A stretch of 64,000 nucleotides of DNA from NCBI GenBank assembly GCA_030429545.1, contig JAUIFF010000014.1:62001-126000 (forward strand). Reading direction: 5' to 3'. This document shows positions 1 to 9,154 of the stretch, in pieces; positions within the stretch are counted from its first letter, which is position 1; every line of letters starts with the position of its first letter. The notes below the pieces were generated by a model, which was not told the DNA's origin, ran no database searches, and saw only the letters and a program-made list of their open reading frames with translations. Made by a program: the position numbers and the translations under genes. This DNA is from Polyangia bacterium (lineage in GTDB: Bacteria; Myxococcota_A; Polyangia; Nannocystales; Nannocystaceae).

Positions 1-418
1 CATCGCGCCACAGCCGACGGGCCAACAACAACAGGTCGAGGTGGGCAAAGGCCGAGATCCGCGAGGTATCGAGGCGATGACGTGCCAGCCGCAGGAGCAA
101 CAACGGCAGGTCGAAGGTTCGCCCATTGAACGTGATGAGGACAGCGTCGTCGGCAACCTCGCGCTCGATGCAAGCGAGCACCGCGGCCAACATCTCAGCC
201 TCGGCGCCGAGCCGCTCGAGGGTCCATTGCTCGACAATCCACTCTCCGCCGTGGACATAGGCAACCCCGACCATAAACGCGAGGGTCCCGGCATCGCGCG
301 ACAACCCGGTGGTTTCGAGGTCGAGGATCACCACCGGCGAGGCATCCCCTGGCTTGGGCGGCAAAAAACCCCGGGAACACTTGCTCATACAACCTATCTG
401 GGCAAGCACCCGGCGCAT
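1..418 (-). CDS. mrfB: MrfB/YprB-like RNase H-fold exonuclease (5' part, runs off left edge)
   Basis: Minus-strand frame open from an ATG at 418 (alternative ATG at 388) to the window edge, about 139 codons, no stop. It reads VVILDLETTGLS, the DxE exonuclease motif of the YprB/COG3359 RNase H-like family, followed about 70 residues later by LITFNGRTFDLPLL, the second conserved block of that family. In Bacillus subtilis YprB (MrfB) is the exonuclease partner of the helicase YprA (MrfA) in mitomycin-lesion repair. Here the helicase gene lies upstream on the same strand, which supports the assignment. Unusually, the two are not adjacent: about 1.8 kb of repeats lie between them. The C-terminal part is outside the window, so completeness cannot be judged. 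Confidence 0.75.
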   Translation of the reverse strand, partial: MRRVLAQIGCMSKCSRGFLPPKPGDASPVVILDLETTGLSRDAGTLAFMVGVAYVHGGEWIVEQWTLERLGAEAEMLAAVLACIEREVADDAVLITFNGRTFDLPLLLLRLARHRLDTSRISAFAHLDLLLLARRLWRD

Positions 419-670
419 CTCGGCAGCCGCGGGTAGCGGTTGACGGGCCAATCCACCGCCAACAATCTGCGGCCGGCTACGACCCGGGCGACAGTTCCAG
501 CGGGCGCACTGGTGGATAAAGCCAGTCCCTCGGTTTGTCGCCAAGGCCCGGGGCTTGCGCTCGGCCCGATGCTCGCTGCCTGCTCGGCGAAGGTCTGGGC
601 GCGCAGTGGGGTTCGGTGCGAAACGTCCGACCACGCGCTCGAGCAACGAGTGTTGCCAACCCCCTACGTT

Positions 671-1055
671 GTCTTGCCCGCTTCGCGCTGGCGTTTGGAC
701 GCGGCCTCTCACCGGTTCAACTGGCTGTGGCTGCGTGCCAGTGTGGACACTGGGCGATGTACCGCCGACCTGTGCCCGGCTTGTCTGCCGACCGCCTACG
801 CTGTCTTGCCCGGTTCGCGCTGGCGTTTGGTCTCGACCTCTCACCGGTTCAACAGACTGTGGCTGCGTGCCAGTGCGGACGCTGGGCGATTTTCCGCCGA
901 CCTGTGCCCGGTTTGTCTGACGACCGCTGTCTTGCCCGCTTCGCGCTGGCGTTTGGTCTCGACCTCTCACCGGTTCAACAGGCCGTGGCTGCATGCCAGT
1001 GCGGGTACTGGGCAGTTTACCGCCTTCCTGTGCCCTCGTGCGAGTGGCAGCAGCG
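671..1055. repeat. Decayed tandem array, unit about 130 bp, three copies
   Basis: Three diverged copies start at 671, 803 and 929 (spacings 132 and 126). Each contains GTCTTGCCCG, CGCTGGCGTTTGG, CTCTCACCGGTTCAAC and TGGCTGC(G/A)TGCCAGTG blocks in the same order. Open frames across it are low-complexity and mutually overlapping, with no recognisable protein, so I read this as non-coding. The flanks at 419-670 and 1056-1590 look like further degraded material of similar style and hold nothing I can name. Confidence 0.7.
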
Positions 1056-1599
1056 GGGCGGGCAACGCCCACGACCTGTGCTTGTTTGACTGTGATTGGT
1101 GACCGCGACGATCGAGGTTGCAACCTGTCAGCTGGCGTGCCCGACCGCTCGATGTCTGCGGGTTGCGTGGGCAGTTGACCGCGCTGTTGAGCTGGTCGGG
1201 CAATGTTTTCAGTCGGGTGGTTTGCGCGCGGGTAAAATGGCAGCCGTTGACGACTTCGTGGCGGCGCCGGTAGTTTGCTGGTGTGGAGCTTGTAGGTTTT
1301 TATTGTATCAGCATATTGTTGGACCGTGCCCGCGGGTGGTGACTGCTCGGGACGGCTGCGCGGAGGTTCGTTGCGACGTTCGTTGCGACGCGCGTTATGA
1401 CGTTCGATGCGTTGTGCGAGGACCTGCGTGCGCCGGGTAAACAGATCGACACTAGCACCCCGCGACATCGGTTGAGGACGCGAACCATCGCGCGTGCTCC
1501 CAGCTCGTCGCCCTCGCCCGGATGGGGTCCGTTGACTGTCGGTCCGTTGACAATTGCGACTGACGGCTGCGTCGACCGGGCCGCGCGAACGTGGATTGC

Positions 1600-2062
1600 T
1601 TGGCGCCTGGCCTTCGACCTGGCTGCGCCCTCGTGGGTTCCTCGGCGACCAGTCCTCTTGGCTGCGCCCTCGTGGATTGTGTGGCAACCCCTGCCCCTCG
1701 CCATGGCTGCGCCCTCGTGGGTTACTCGGCGACTGGTCCTCTTGGCTGCACCCTCGTGGGTTGCTTGGCGACCGACCTTCTACTTGACTACTTGATTGTC
1801 GATGGCTTAGCGACCGGCCCTCTACTTGGCTGCGCCCTCGTGGCTTGCGTGGTGACCCCTGCCCCTCGCCTTGGCTGCTTGATTGTCGATGGCTTAGCGA
1901 CCGGCCCTCTACTTGGCTGCGCCCTCGTGGCTTGCGTGGTGCCCCCTGCCCCTCGCCTTGGCTGCTCGATTGTCGATGGCTTAGCGACCGGCCCTCTACT
2001 TGGTGGCACCCTCGTAGATTGCTTGGCGACCCCCCGCCCTCTGCCTCGCTGTGCGATCGTCG
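1600..2062. repeat. Tandem array with an 87-bp period and shorter internal repeats
   Basis: A GATTGTCGATGGCTTAGCGA block recurs at 1794, 1881 and 1968, exactly 87 bp apart. Each copy carries CTACTTGG(C/T) and CCCTCGTGG(C/G)TT segments. Upstream (1600-1790) the CTGCGCCCTCGTGGGTT word recurs in a shorter, less regular register. The array lies just downstream of the helicase 3' end (2212). Overlapping frames on both strands encode only Pro/Arg/Leu low-complexity peptides, so none is called. Confidence 0.75.
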
Positions 2063-2211
2063 GTTGCTTGGCAACTTCTGGCTTGCGAGCTCGGCCCGCA
2101 CCTGTGGATTGCCTCGCCCGGCAAAGGGTTGCCCACGCGCGCTCGCTGCAGGCTCGGCAGTCTCGGCGGCTCGCCGCACGGTTTTGGCCCGGGCGAGGCG
2201 GTCGCGAAGTT

Positions 2212-4824
2212 TCACCCGCCGACCTGCTGCCCGAGGGCCGCCAACAGGGTCGCCACATCGCGGCGCACGTCGCTTGGCAGGTGCCGCTGAAGGCCGACCT
2301 GCGCACCGGTGCCAAAGCTCGCGCCGAGGCAGGTCGGACAGCCACTGTTGCATAGGCAACCTTCGATCACCTGCAAAGCGCGACCAAAAAACGTGTCGGC
2401 GAGGCGGTGAATTTGTGTGCTCAGGCCGGCACCGCCGGAGAAGTTGTCGTAGAGGTAGATCGACGGGGTCGCGCCCGACTCAAACAGTTGGACCGCATCG
2501 GGCCCGTGATTGCCGACGACCTTGGCCCACCCGCCGCTCGGTGCACTGGCAACCGCGCAACCTAGGTCGGAGACGTCGCACATCATCACCATCGCCGCGC
2601 AGTGGTGGATGACATGGGTTGCGGCCAGGGTTGCGGCGGCACGCCTTCCCGGGTCGGCGACTTCGGCTAAAAACGCATCGGGCACACGCCAGTGGGCGGC
2701 GACGGTTTGCAGCTCTAGGTCGGGCAGGTTGACCGGGCCAAATCCGATGTTTTCGTGGCTGCGAAATCGCAGTTTTTTGAAGCCCGGCACCTTGCGCAAA
2801 ATCTCGGCGTGGCCGGTTCCGTGGGGGTGTCGCTCGGCATGGTCGCCACTGCGGTCGGGTGTTTCAAACCCGTCGGTCAACTGCTCGATCACCCGCACAC
2901 GGACCTCGCTCATCGCCTCGGTGTAGTAGGTGACCGAGGCCGCGCGGACATAGGCCTTGCGCGCATCCCAGTCGAGGCGGAGGACTTCGTAGGTCCGTCC
3001 TTCGATCGCATAAATCGCCCCGGGGTGGAGGTAAAGCGGCGCGTCTTCAAAGTCGACTTCGGCCAAGATCCGCCCGTCGTGGGCCATGCCACTGGCGAGT
3101 TCGACGACCGTGAAATTTTCTTCAAGGGCGCCGCGGATCTCGACGGTGTCGGCCGGGAACCCACCGCCGATGGCGAAGTAACGCTCCTTTTCGCCACTGT
3201 CTTCACGCCGCAGCACACCGGCTTCGGCGAGGTACTCGAGCGCTGGTTGAAGCTCGTCGGGGGGCACGCCTTCGTAGGTCTCGTCGCTGCTGATTGGGAG
3301 CTCGTGCACTGCACACCGCAGGTGCGGCACCAGGATCTCGGGGTTGAGAGGATCGACGCGGGCGTGCTCCGGCGGACGGCCTAGTAAAAACTCGGGATCG
3401 GCGGCGACAACTTGATCGAGCGGACGCGAGGACAACACCAATACGGTGAGCGCCGGGCTTGCACGCCGACCGGCACGACCGGCGCGTTGGGTCGTGGCTG
3501 CTCGTGTGCCCGGATAACCGGCGAGCACCACGGCATCGAGGCCGCCGATATCGATCCCCAACTCGAGGGCGTGGGTGGTCACGACCATTCGGGCATCGCC
3601 TGTCACCAATGCCTGTTCGACCTCGCGGCGACGCTCGGGCAAATAGCCGCCGCGATAACCACGGACCGCAGCTGCGGCGCGAACAACCGCTGCGCCATCG
3701 ACCCCTGCCCCTTCGCTGTTGGGCCGCACTCCGGCTTCGTCTTCACGCAGGTAACGCGTGAGTAGCTCGACTGCCTTGCGGGTGCGACAAAACGTGAGTG
3801 TCGAAACCTTGGCCTGGCGAAACAGCGAGGCGACCGAACGCGTAGCCTTGAGATAGTCGCCACGGACACCGGTGACGGGGTCGACGACCTTGGGATTGAC
3901 GATGGCAAACGTGCGCGGACCGACCGGCGCGGTGTTGGTGTCGATCACTTGCCAGTTGTCGCGGCCGACAACTTCGCGTGCGAGTTCGCGGGGATTGGCG
4001 ATGGTGGCAGAACAGGCAATGATTTGCGGATTGGAGCCGTGGTGCCGACACACCCGCCAAAGCCTGCGCAGGATGTTGGCGACATGACTGCCAAACACAC
4101 CGCGATAGGTGTGTAGCTCGTCGATCACGACAAACCGGAGGTTGGCCAAAAAATCGCTCCAACGATCGTGATGGGGCAACACTCCGCGGTGGAGCATGTC
4201 GGGATTGGTGGCGACCACATGGGCACGTGCGCGTGCAGCCCGGCGTTTTGCCGGTGGCGTATCGCCGTCGTAAACGCCACAGCCAACGAGGTCGCCGGCG
4301 AGTTGTCGAAGCCCGCGGACCTGGTCACGGGCCAGCGCCTTGGTTGGAAACAACATCAGGGTACGGGCCCTGGGATCGGCACACACCGCATTGACGATGG
4401 GCACTTGATAACAAAGCGATTTGCCCGAGGCGGTGGATGTTGCCAGCACCACATCACTGCCAGTGGCGATTGCCGAAAACGCATTGGCTTGATGGAGATA
4501 GGGTCGCTCGATGCCACGCTCAACTAGCGATTGCTGCAGGCGTGGATCGAGCGGTCCGACCCAGTTGCCAAACCTACCGGCGACAGCTGGGGTGCGGTGC
4601 ATAGAGACGACGTCGATATCGGGACGACGAACCAACGCGGCTTCGATGTCGGCCAACTTGTCGGCTTGACCGCCGGCCTGTTGCCGCTTCGAAAAAACAT
4701 CAGGCTTCCCCGCGGCGGGTGAAGCGCGACCAAGACCGCTACGGTCGGCTTCGGAGGTAAGGAGGGAGTGCGCGCGGGGAAAGCCTGGTGAATGCTGTAG
4801 CATTGTTCGCCGAGTTCCGTTCAT
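2212..4824 (-). CDS. mrfA: DEAD/DEAH-box helicase with C-terminal DUF1998 metal-binding domain (MrfA/YprA family)
   Basis: 870 residues, normal for the family. Superfamily-2 motifs occur in order: ATSTASGKS (Walker A), FPTKALARDQ (Ia), IDELHTYRG (II, DELH), ACSATIANP (III), TFCRTRKAVELL (IV), and TTHALELGIDIGGLDAV with QRAGRAGR (V/VI). The C-terminal third is DUF1998 with the Cys cluster EGCLCNSGCPTCLG. MrfA is a 3'-5' helicase acting with the exonuclease MrfB in removal of mitomycin-type DNA lesions in B. subtilis. The ATG at 4824 is used; the first 80 residues are poorly conserved and a later start is possible. A candidate LexA site lies about 20 bp upstream of this ATG. The gene ends next to the repeat arrays separating it from mrfB. 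Confidence 0.88.
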   Translation of the reverse strand: MNGTRRTMLQHSPGFPRAHSLLTSEADRSGLGRASPAAGKPDVFSKRQQAGGQADKLADIEAALVRRPDIDVVSMHRTPAVAGRFGNWVGPLDPRLQQSLVERGIERPYLHQANAFSAIATGSDVVLATSTASGKSLCYQVPIVNAVCADPRARTLMLFPTKALARDQVRGLRQLAGDLVGCGVYDGDTPPAKRRAARARAHVVATNPDMLHRGVLPHHDRWSDFLANLRFVVIDELHTYRGVFGSHVANILRRLWRVCRHHGSNPQIIACSATIANPRELAREVVGRDNWQVIDTNTAPVGPRTFAIVNPKVVDPVTGVRGDYLKATRSVASLFRQAKVSTLTFCRTRKAVELLTRYLREDEAGVRPNSEGAGVDGAAVVRAAAAVRGYRGGYLPERRREVEQALVTGDARMVVTTHALELGIDIGGLDAVVLAGYPGTRAATTQRAGRAGRRASPALTVLVLSSRPLDQVVAADPEFLLGRPPEHARVDPLNPEILVPHLRCAVHELPISSDETYEGVPPDELQPALEYLAEAGVLRREDSGEKERYFAIGGGFPADTVEIRGALEENFTVVELASGMAHDGRILAEVDFEDAPLYLHPGAIYAIEGRTYEVLRLDWDARKAYVRAASVTYYTEAMSEVRVRVIEQLTDGFETPDRSGDHAERHPHGTGHAEILRKVPGFKKLRFRSHENIGFGPVNLPDLELQTVAAHWRVPDAFLAEVADPGRRAAATLAATHVIHHCAAMVMMCDVSDLGCAVASAPSGGWAKVVGNHGPDAVQLFESGATPSIYLYDNFSGGAGLSTQIHRLADTFFGRALQVIEGCLCNSGCPTCLGASFGTGAQVGLQRHLPSDVRRDVATLLAALGQQVGG

Positions 4825-4843
4825 ACTGAACGCAAGAACCCCA

Positions 4844-4858
4844 CTAACACCTGTTCAG
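4844..4858. promoter_or_regulatory. Candidate SOS (LexA) box upstream of the helicase
   Basis: The plus strand reads CTAACACCTGTTCAG, 20-34 bp before the helicase ATG. Its 3' 13 bases fit the LexA consensus I recall for Myxococcus xanthus (ending in YBYGTTCAG). The other strand reads GAACAGGTGTT, matching the Gram-positive core GAACRNRYGTT. Placement over a promoter of a DNA-repair helicase makes this plausible. Binding is inferred. Confidence 0.45.
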
Positions 4859-4948
4859 CACCCTCGTCAAGTTATTGACACAGGCCGTGTACTACGTTTT
4901 CGCCGTTCGCGCCGCTCCTGACAGGCCCCTGGGCCGGCTACGGCCTCA

Positions 4949-5010
4949 AAAATCGCGCGTGCGTTCCAAGTGGAAATTGAGAAACGATCCCGACTTGGAA
5001 GCGCGATTTT
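4949..5010. repeat. Large imperfect inverted repeat (hairpin)
   Basis: The left arm AAAATCGCGC (4949-4958), a 5-nt bulge, then TTCCAAGT (4964-4971) pairs with ACTTGGAA (4993-5000) and GCGCGATTTT (5001-5010): an 18-bp stem with one bulge and a loop of about 21 nt. It lies between divergent genes, where a terminator would not be expected. It could be a protein-binding site or part of an untranslated RNA. Function unknown. Confidence 0.6.
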
Positions 5011-5846
5011 AACCGAAGGTGCGAGGCGAAAGGAGCGCGATTAACTCGCCAAACATCTCGCACACCGATGGACTTTCGAGGAGTGACTTGGACTTCTAGT
5101 CACATGTGATTCGAAACTCGTTGCAAAAGTTGTGGCCGAAACAATCTCCCGTTGGTCTGTTGCACCGCTGTCTGTCACGCGTGGCTGGCCACTTGCCACC
5201 ACCTGCGTTTTGTATCGCAACCAGGTGGTTTGCTGAGGATCGATCACAATCGGTGGTTCGTCAACCGTCTTCAACTAATTTCTGGCGACGGCCCCCTTCT
5301 CGACGCTGAAAATTTGCGTCGTCCCACACCGCATCGGCCGCCGCCTAGCGGGCTCAGCAAGTAGCATCACAACTGTTTGAGAACTTGGCATCCATTTTCT
5401 ATATTTTCTTATTTACCTATATTTGATGACCAATTTTTATATTTAGATTTGTTTATACAAATTATTAATGTCGCGGTTGCGCCCGTTGATGCACTCGACT
5501 TGCCACGCCCGAACGACCGATTGTCGACCTCGAATTTTTACCGTGACGATGTCGGATATTTTTTGCGGCGCGCGACCTCACCCGCGGGCATCAATGTTGC
5601 AGTTCGCAACGTCGACAACCCGTCGAACAGCCCTCGCTTACGCTGTCGAAGTGACGCTCGCGGCAGCGACAAGTTGACCCGTGCCGGGGTCGCTGACGGG
5701 CGACAAACCGTGGTTCGGAGCACCGGCCGGTGGTCAAACTCGCCGACTTCGGCAAGGCTCCACAACCGCCCGTCAAAAAAAAGTTAACCGATTGTGTAAA
5801 TTTCTCTGGAAATATTTAAACGTTTGTGTAAAAACTCTAAGACGCC

Positions 5847-6512
5847 ATGGATTCCCATCTACATAACCCTTTGAGTGCTTCTGGCACGGACGGCCGCGAA
5901 GAGCGGGGAGACCGCACAGCGCAGGCTCTGCTTGAATCCGCGCGTTCTGCGTTCGCCGTCCACGGGTTTGCCGGTGCTTCTGTCCGCGACATCGCCGGCG
6001 ATGCCGGGGTCAACCCGTCGTTGGTCCGCTACCACTTCGGTTCCAAAGAAGGCCTGTATCGCCGCGTTCTCGACAGCGCGATGGAAGGACTTCGCGAACG
6101 CCTGCTCGCCGCGGCGGCGCAACCAGGTGCTCCGCGCCAACGGATCCATCGGGTGATTGGCCTGTACCTCGAACACCTCGCCAGTCAACGCGACATCCCA
6201 CGGCTGATCCAACGCGCCCTACTCAACCGCGAACCGTATCTACGGGAATTGGTCTCTAACTACTTGCAACCGCTTTTACAGGCTCTCAAGCCGTTTATCG
6301 CTACTCCCCTTCACCCCCGTCTCGGCAGTCTCGAAGACGTCATCATCTCCATGTTCGGTGCCATCATCGCGCCATTTTTATACGAACCACTGCTGGTCGA
6401 CCTGTTCGATCGCGATGTCCTTTCCGAGCGTGCTCTCGAAAAACGTCGCCGCCACATCGAAGCCCTTGTCGACCTCACCCTCGACGAACTGTTGCACCAC
6501 CCCGGTGCCTGA
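5847..6512 (+). CDS. TetR/AcrR-family transcriptional regulator
   Basis: 221 residues. The N-terminal helix-turn-helix is clear: TAQALLESARSAFAVHGFAG, then VRDIAGDAGVNPSLVRYHFG and SKEGLYRRVL at about residues 25-75. This is the TetR DNA-binding pattern, including the YHFGSKEGLY signature. The C-terminal ligand domain is helical and variable. The ene-reductase begins 16 bp downstream, so the regulator likely controls itself and the following oxidoreductases. The AT-rich leader with repeated TTGTGTAAA words is the natural place for its operator. The effector is unknown; a lipid or steroid ligand is a guess from the neighbours. Confidence 0.9.
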   Translation: MDSHLHNPLSASGTDGREERGDRTAQALLESARSAFAVHGFAGASVRDIAGDAGVNPSLVRYHFGSKEGLYRRVLDSAMEGLRERLLAAAAQPGAPRQRIHRVIGLYLEHLASQRDIPRLIQRALLNREPYLRELVSNYLQPLLQALKPFIATPLHPRLGSLEDVIISMFGAIIAPFLYEPLLVDLFDRDVLSERALEKRRRHIEALVDLTLDELLHHPGA

Positions 6513-6528
6513 CAAAAGCGATTCCACC

Positions 6529-7890
6529 ATGACCGTCCTAACCGACACCCTATCCATCGGTTCCCTCAAACTCCGAAACCGTCTGTACCGCGCTCCTGTG
6601 TTAGAAGGCGCCGGTTCTGCACCCGATCCGGCCAAGGTCTATGCCCGCCACTTCGTGCCGAATGTCGAGGCTGGGTTGGGCCTGGTTATCCAGGGCAACA
6701 CCATCGTCACCCCCGAGGGTCGGACCTCGCCGGGCATGTCGGTGATCGATGACAAACCGCGGATGCTCGCCCTCAAACCGCTGACCGACGCCATTCACAA
6801 GGCCGGCGGCAGTATCGTGATTCAGTTGGGGCACGGCGGCGTGTTTGCCCTCGAGTCGTGGCACACCGACTATCGTCCCAACCGCACCCACGGGCCGTGG
6901 GCGCCGAGTCCGTTGCGCGCCTGGATGCATGCATTTCACCCGGGTGGCATCCACGTGATGACCACGGCCGAAGTCGAACAACTGATCGAACGCTTTGGCA
7001 TCGTCGCCTCATGGGCACGCGAGGCCGGTTACGACGGCGTCCAACTCGCAGGCTCCAACGCGAAGTTGCTGCACCAATTTTTGAGCCCGGTGTTCAACCG
7101 TCGCCGCGATCGGTTTGGCGGCAGTCTCGAAGGCCGGATGCAACTGCTCATCGACATCCGCCGGGCCATCGCCCGCGAGGCCGGAGAGGACTACCCGGTG
7201 TTGCTCAAGTACACAGCTGTCGAGCAAAACCCGGTGTTTGGCGGCATCAAACTCGAAGACGGATTGGCCTATGCCAAACTCGCCGAACAGGCCGGGTTTG
7301 ACGCCCTCACCCCAGTAATTGCCGATGCCGTGCCCAACACCGCGATTTGCCGTGGGGACTACCCGGGGGTCTCGTTTCAACAAAAAGGCCTGCGCCACAA
7401 GTTGCTCAAATCGACTGGCTCCCGCCTGAAGTTTGAGACCCTGCGGCTGGGCACGATCATCGCCGCCAAACGCTTTCCGTTTTCGCCGGTGTGGAACCGC
7501 GAAATTTTTCGGGCGGTCAAACGCACCACCAACATCCCGGTGTTCGCCGTGGGTGGGATCCGGACGTCTGCCCAAATCGCCGACATCCTCGAGCGTGGCG
7601 ATGCCGACATGGTGGGCATTGGTCGCCCGTTTTACGCCGAACCCGACCTCGCCCGCCGGCTGCTCGCCGAGGCCAGTGCACCCACGGCAACGGCGACCGC
7701 GTGCGAGAGCTGCAACCGGTGTTTGCTCCCGCAAATGTTGGGGATGCCAGGGGTCTGCTACAACCCCGAGGTCAATCGCACACGCGTACATCGACGCAAA
7801 CAAACCGATCCGGACGTGGCGAGCAAGACAGAAAAAACCGCGACACCACAAGCTCCGGCAGCAACCGGTAAACAGGCGAGCGTCGCCTAA
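6529..7890 (+). CDS. Old-yellow-enzyme-type FMN oxidoreductase (NADH:flavin oxidoreductase family) with C-terminal Cys cluster
   Basis: 453 residues from the ATG at 6529; the frame is open further upstream but overlaps the TetR gene. It is a TIM-barrel OYE: LKLRNRLYRAPVLEG at the N terminus, IVIQLGHGG, AREAGYDGVQLAGSNAKLLHQFLSP, NRRRDRFGGSLEGR, and IPVFAVGGIRT with DMVGIGRPFYAEPDL at the phosphate-binding end. The tail CESCNRCLLPQ...GVCYNPE resembles the Cys cluster of the 2,4-dienoyl-CoA-reductase branch, which holds Fe-S. It probably reduces an activated C=C bond with NAD(P)H. A terminator follows. The link to the SDR and 5-alpha-reductase genes downstream is by neighbourhood only. Confidence 0.85.
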   Translation: MTVLTDTLSIGSLKLRNRLYRAPVLEGAGSAPDPAKVYARHFVPNVEAGLGLVIQGNTIVTPEGRTSPGMSVIDDKPRMLALKPLTDAIHKAGGSIVIQLGHGGVFALESWHTDYRPNRTHGPWAPSPLRAWMHAFHPGGIHVMTTAEVEQLIERFGIVASWAREAGYDGVQLAGSNAKLLHQFLSPVFNRRRDRFGGSLEGRMQLLIDIRRAIAREAGEDYPVLLKYTAVEQNPVFGGIKLEDGLAYAKLAEQAGFDALTPVIADAVPNTAICRGDYPGVSFQQKGLRHKLLKSTGSRLKFETLRLGTIIAAKRFPFSPVWNREIFRAVKRTTNIPVFAVGGIRTSAQIADILERGDADMVGIGRPFYAEPDLARRLLAEASAPTATATACESCNRCLLPQMLGMPGVCYNPEVNRTRVHRRKQTDPDVASKTEKTATPQAPAATGKQASVA

Positions 7891-7913
7891 CTCGCTTGCC
7901 TGGTTGGCTGCAG

Positions 7914-7944
7914 TGCGGGCCCGCTTCGGGTCCGCATTTGTTTT
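7914..7944 (+). terminator. Rho-independent terminator after the ene-reductase
   Basis: TGCGGGCCC (7914-7922) pairs with GGGTCCGCA (7928-7936), one G-U pair, 5-nt loop, followed by TTTGTTTT. Confidence 0.75.
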
Positions 7945-8009
7945 GTCGACTGTTGGCACTCGGGAAGCGCACGGCAGGTCGGGCGACGGCTGCGGTAGTC
8001 TCCGCAGCC

Positions 8010-8669
8010 ATGGCCACCATTGTGATCACCGGAGCCAACCGCGGGATCGGACTCGAACTCGCCCGCCAATTTCACGCCCGCAACGACCGGGTCATTGCCG
8101 TTTGTCGCCGCCCCTCCGAGGCCCTCGAAGCGCTTGGCGTGGAGGTTGTCGACAACATCGATGTCACAAGCGCGGACAGCCTCGCCACGCTCGAGTCACG
8201 CCTGACCGACAACATCGATGTCCTCATCAACAACGCCGGCATCCTGCGCCGCTTTAGCCTCGACGCCCTCAACTTCGACGACATCCGCGAGCAGTTTGAA
8301 GTCAACGCCATGGGTCCGTTGCGCGTGGTGGCCCAACTGCGCCAGCGGCTCAACCGTGGCTCAAAAATCGTCATCATCACCAGCCGCATGGGCTCGCTCG
8401 CCGACAACACCTCGGGTGGTAACTACGGCTATCGAATGTCGAAGGCGGCCGTCAACATGGCCGGAAGGTCGCTGGCCCACGATCTGCGCGACGACGGCAT
8501 TGCCGTTGGACTTTTGCACCCCGGCTGGGTTCGCACCGACATGACCGGTGGCCGTGGCCTGTGCGATGTCGATGAGTCCGCCCGTGGCTTGATCGCCCGG
8601 ATCGACGATCTCACGCTCGAAACCTCAGGGGGCTTTTGGCACCAAAATGGCGAGCGCCTGCCCTGGTAG
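8010..8669 (+). CDS. Short-chain dehydrogenase/reductase (SDR)
   Basis: 219 residues from the ATG at 8010, which places the Rossmann motif TGANRGIG at residues 7-14 as in classical SDRs; an upstream in-frame ATG would add an implausible extension. NNAG follows at about residue 73 and the catalytic YGYRMSK (YxxxK) at about 138. The substrate pocket cannot be assigned; related small SDRs act on carbonyl compounds of varied size. It lies between the ene-reductase and a DUF4499/5-alpha-reductase pair, consistent with a role in a reductive lipid or steroid pathway. Confidence 0.85.
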   Translation: MATIVITGANRGIGLELARQFHARNDRVIAVCRRPSEALEALGVEVVDNIDVTSADSLATLESRLTDNIDVLINNAGILRRFSLDALNFDDIREQFEVNAMGPLRVVAQLRQRLNRGSKIVIITSRMGSLADNTSGGNYGYRMSKAAVNMAGRSLAHDLRDDGIAVGLLHPGWVRTDMTGGRGLCDVDESARGLIARIDDLTLETSGGFWHQNGERLPW

Positions 8670-8821
8670 CTACCCTTGGAGTCGCGCGTCGCTAGAAGGT
8701 GGTTCGCGCGTTGAACCTGGTACACAAAGCTTTCGTGCATGTGTCTGCGTGCGAGAAAGTCCACGGGGGTGTTGCGACCAGCGAATAGACGCCCGCGGCA
8801 AGACAGGCCATCATCGCGGCC

Positions 8822-9154
8822 ATGTCGGCGCCTACATTCGCTCGTCCCCACCCCCTTTGGTGGCTACTGATCGTCGGTGGCCTCGGGCTTGTTGCCCTGT
8901 TGGTCCACTGCGACGCGGCCTATCAATGGTGGTGTGAACACGTCACCGAGCTCTTTACTCGACCTGTCCTTTGGGGCATTTGGGTTGGGGCTGTGGTCGC
9001 CCACGTGCTCGAAGCGCGACACGCCCACAAACTCGCGGTCCGCCACGGGCTCCACGAGGAAGCCACCGCCTGGACCTTGCAAACACTCATGCTCGGATAT
9101 CCCTCGTTGCACCTCCTCAAACAAGCGTGCGCAAACCAAGGGGAGTCGGCGTGA
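8822..9154 (+). CDS. Small membrane protein, DUF4499-like
   Basis: 110 residues with two hydrophobic segments: about 12-30 (WWLLIVGGLGLVALLVHC) and 45-62 (LWGIWVGAVVAHVLEARHA), then an amphipathic tail. The pattern and size fit DUF4499, a family I associate with steroid-reductase-like neighbours. Its stop overlaps the GTG start of the next gene (GTGA), indicating translational coupling. A scaffold or partner role for the reductase is inference. Confidence 0.65.
   Translation: MSAPTFARPHPLWWLLIVGGLGLVALLVHCDAAYQWWCEHVTELFTRPVLWGIWVGAVVAHVLEARHAHKLAVRHGLHEEATAWTLQTLMLGYPSLHLLKQACANQGESA

Larger units (their letters stand above)
4825..5846. other. Long divergent intergenic region between helicase and TetR gene
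   Basis: About 1 kb with no convincing gene. It holds the SOS-like box, a large hairpin (4949-5010) and a 10-bp palindrome TCACATGTGA at 5100-5109. A strongly AT-rich patch at about 5380-5470 stands out against the GC-rich surroundings. The AT-rich leader 5770-5846 directly before the TetR gene has TTGTGTAAA at 5792 and TTTGTGTAAA at 5823, possibly an autoregulatory operator. Short frames here lack family signals. Confidence 0.6.

Noticed and set aside
150..190. Apparent frameshift in the MrfB-like gene
   Set aside because: A first reading suggested one, but re-reading the reverse complement base by base shows a single continuous frame from 418 to 1.
440..1102. Overlapping plus-strand frames over the 130-bp array
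   Set aside because: Several frames remain open at once, as expected for repeats; peptides look like random Arg/Ala/Cys sequence.
1591..2355. Long plus-strand frame over the 87-bp array (and its minus-strand counterpart at 1788-2345)
   Set aside because: Low-complexity products on both strands produced by repeats lacking stops; no family resemblance, overlaps the helicase end.
5377..5787. Possible gene in the AT-rich intergenic region
   Set aside because: No ribosome-binding site, no recognisable domain, and composition shifts within the frame.
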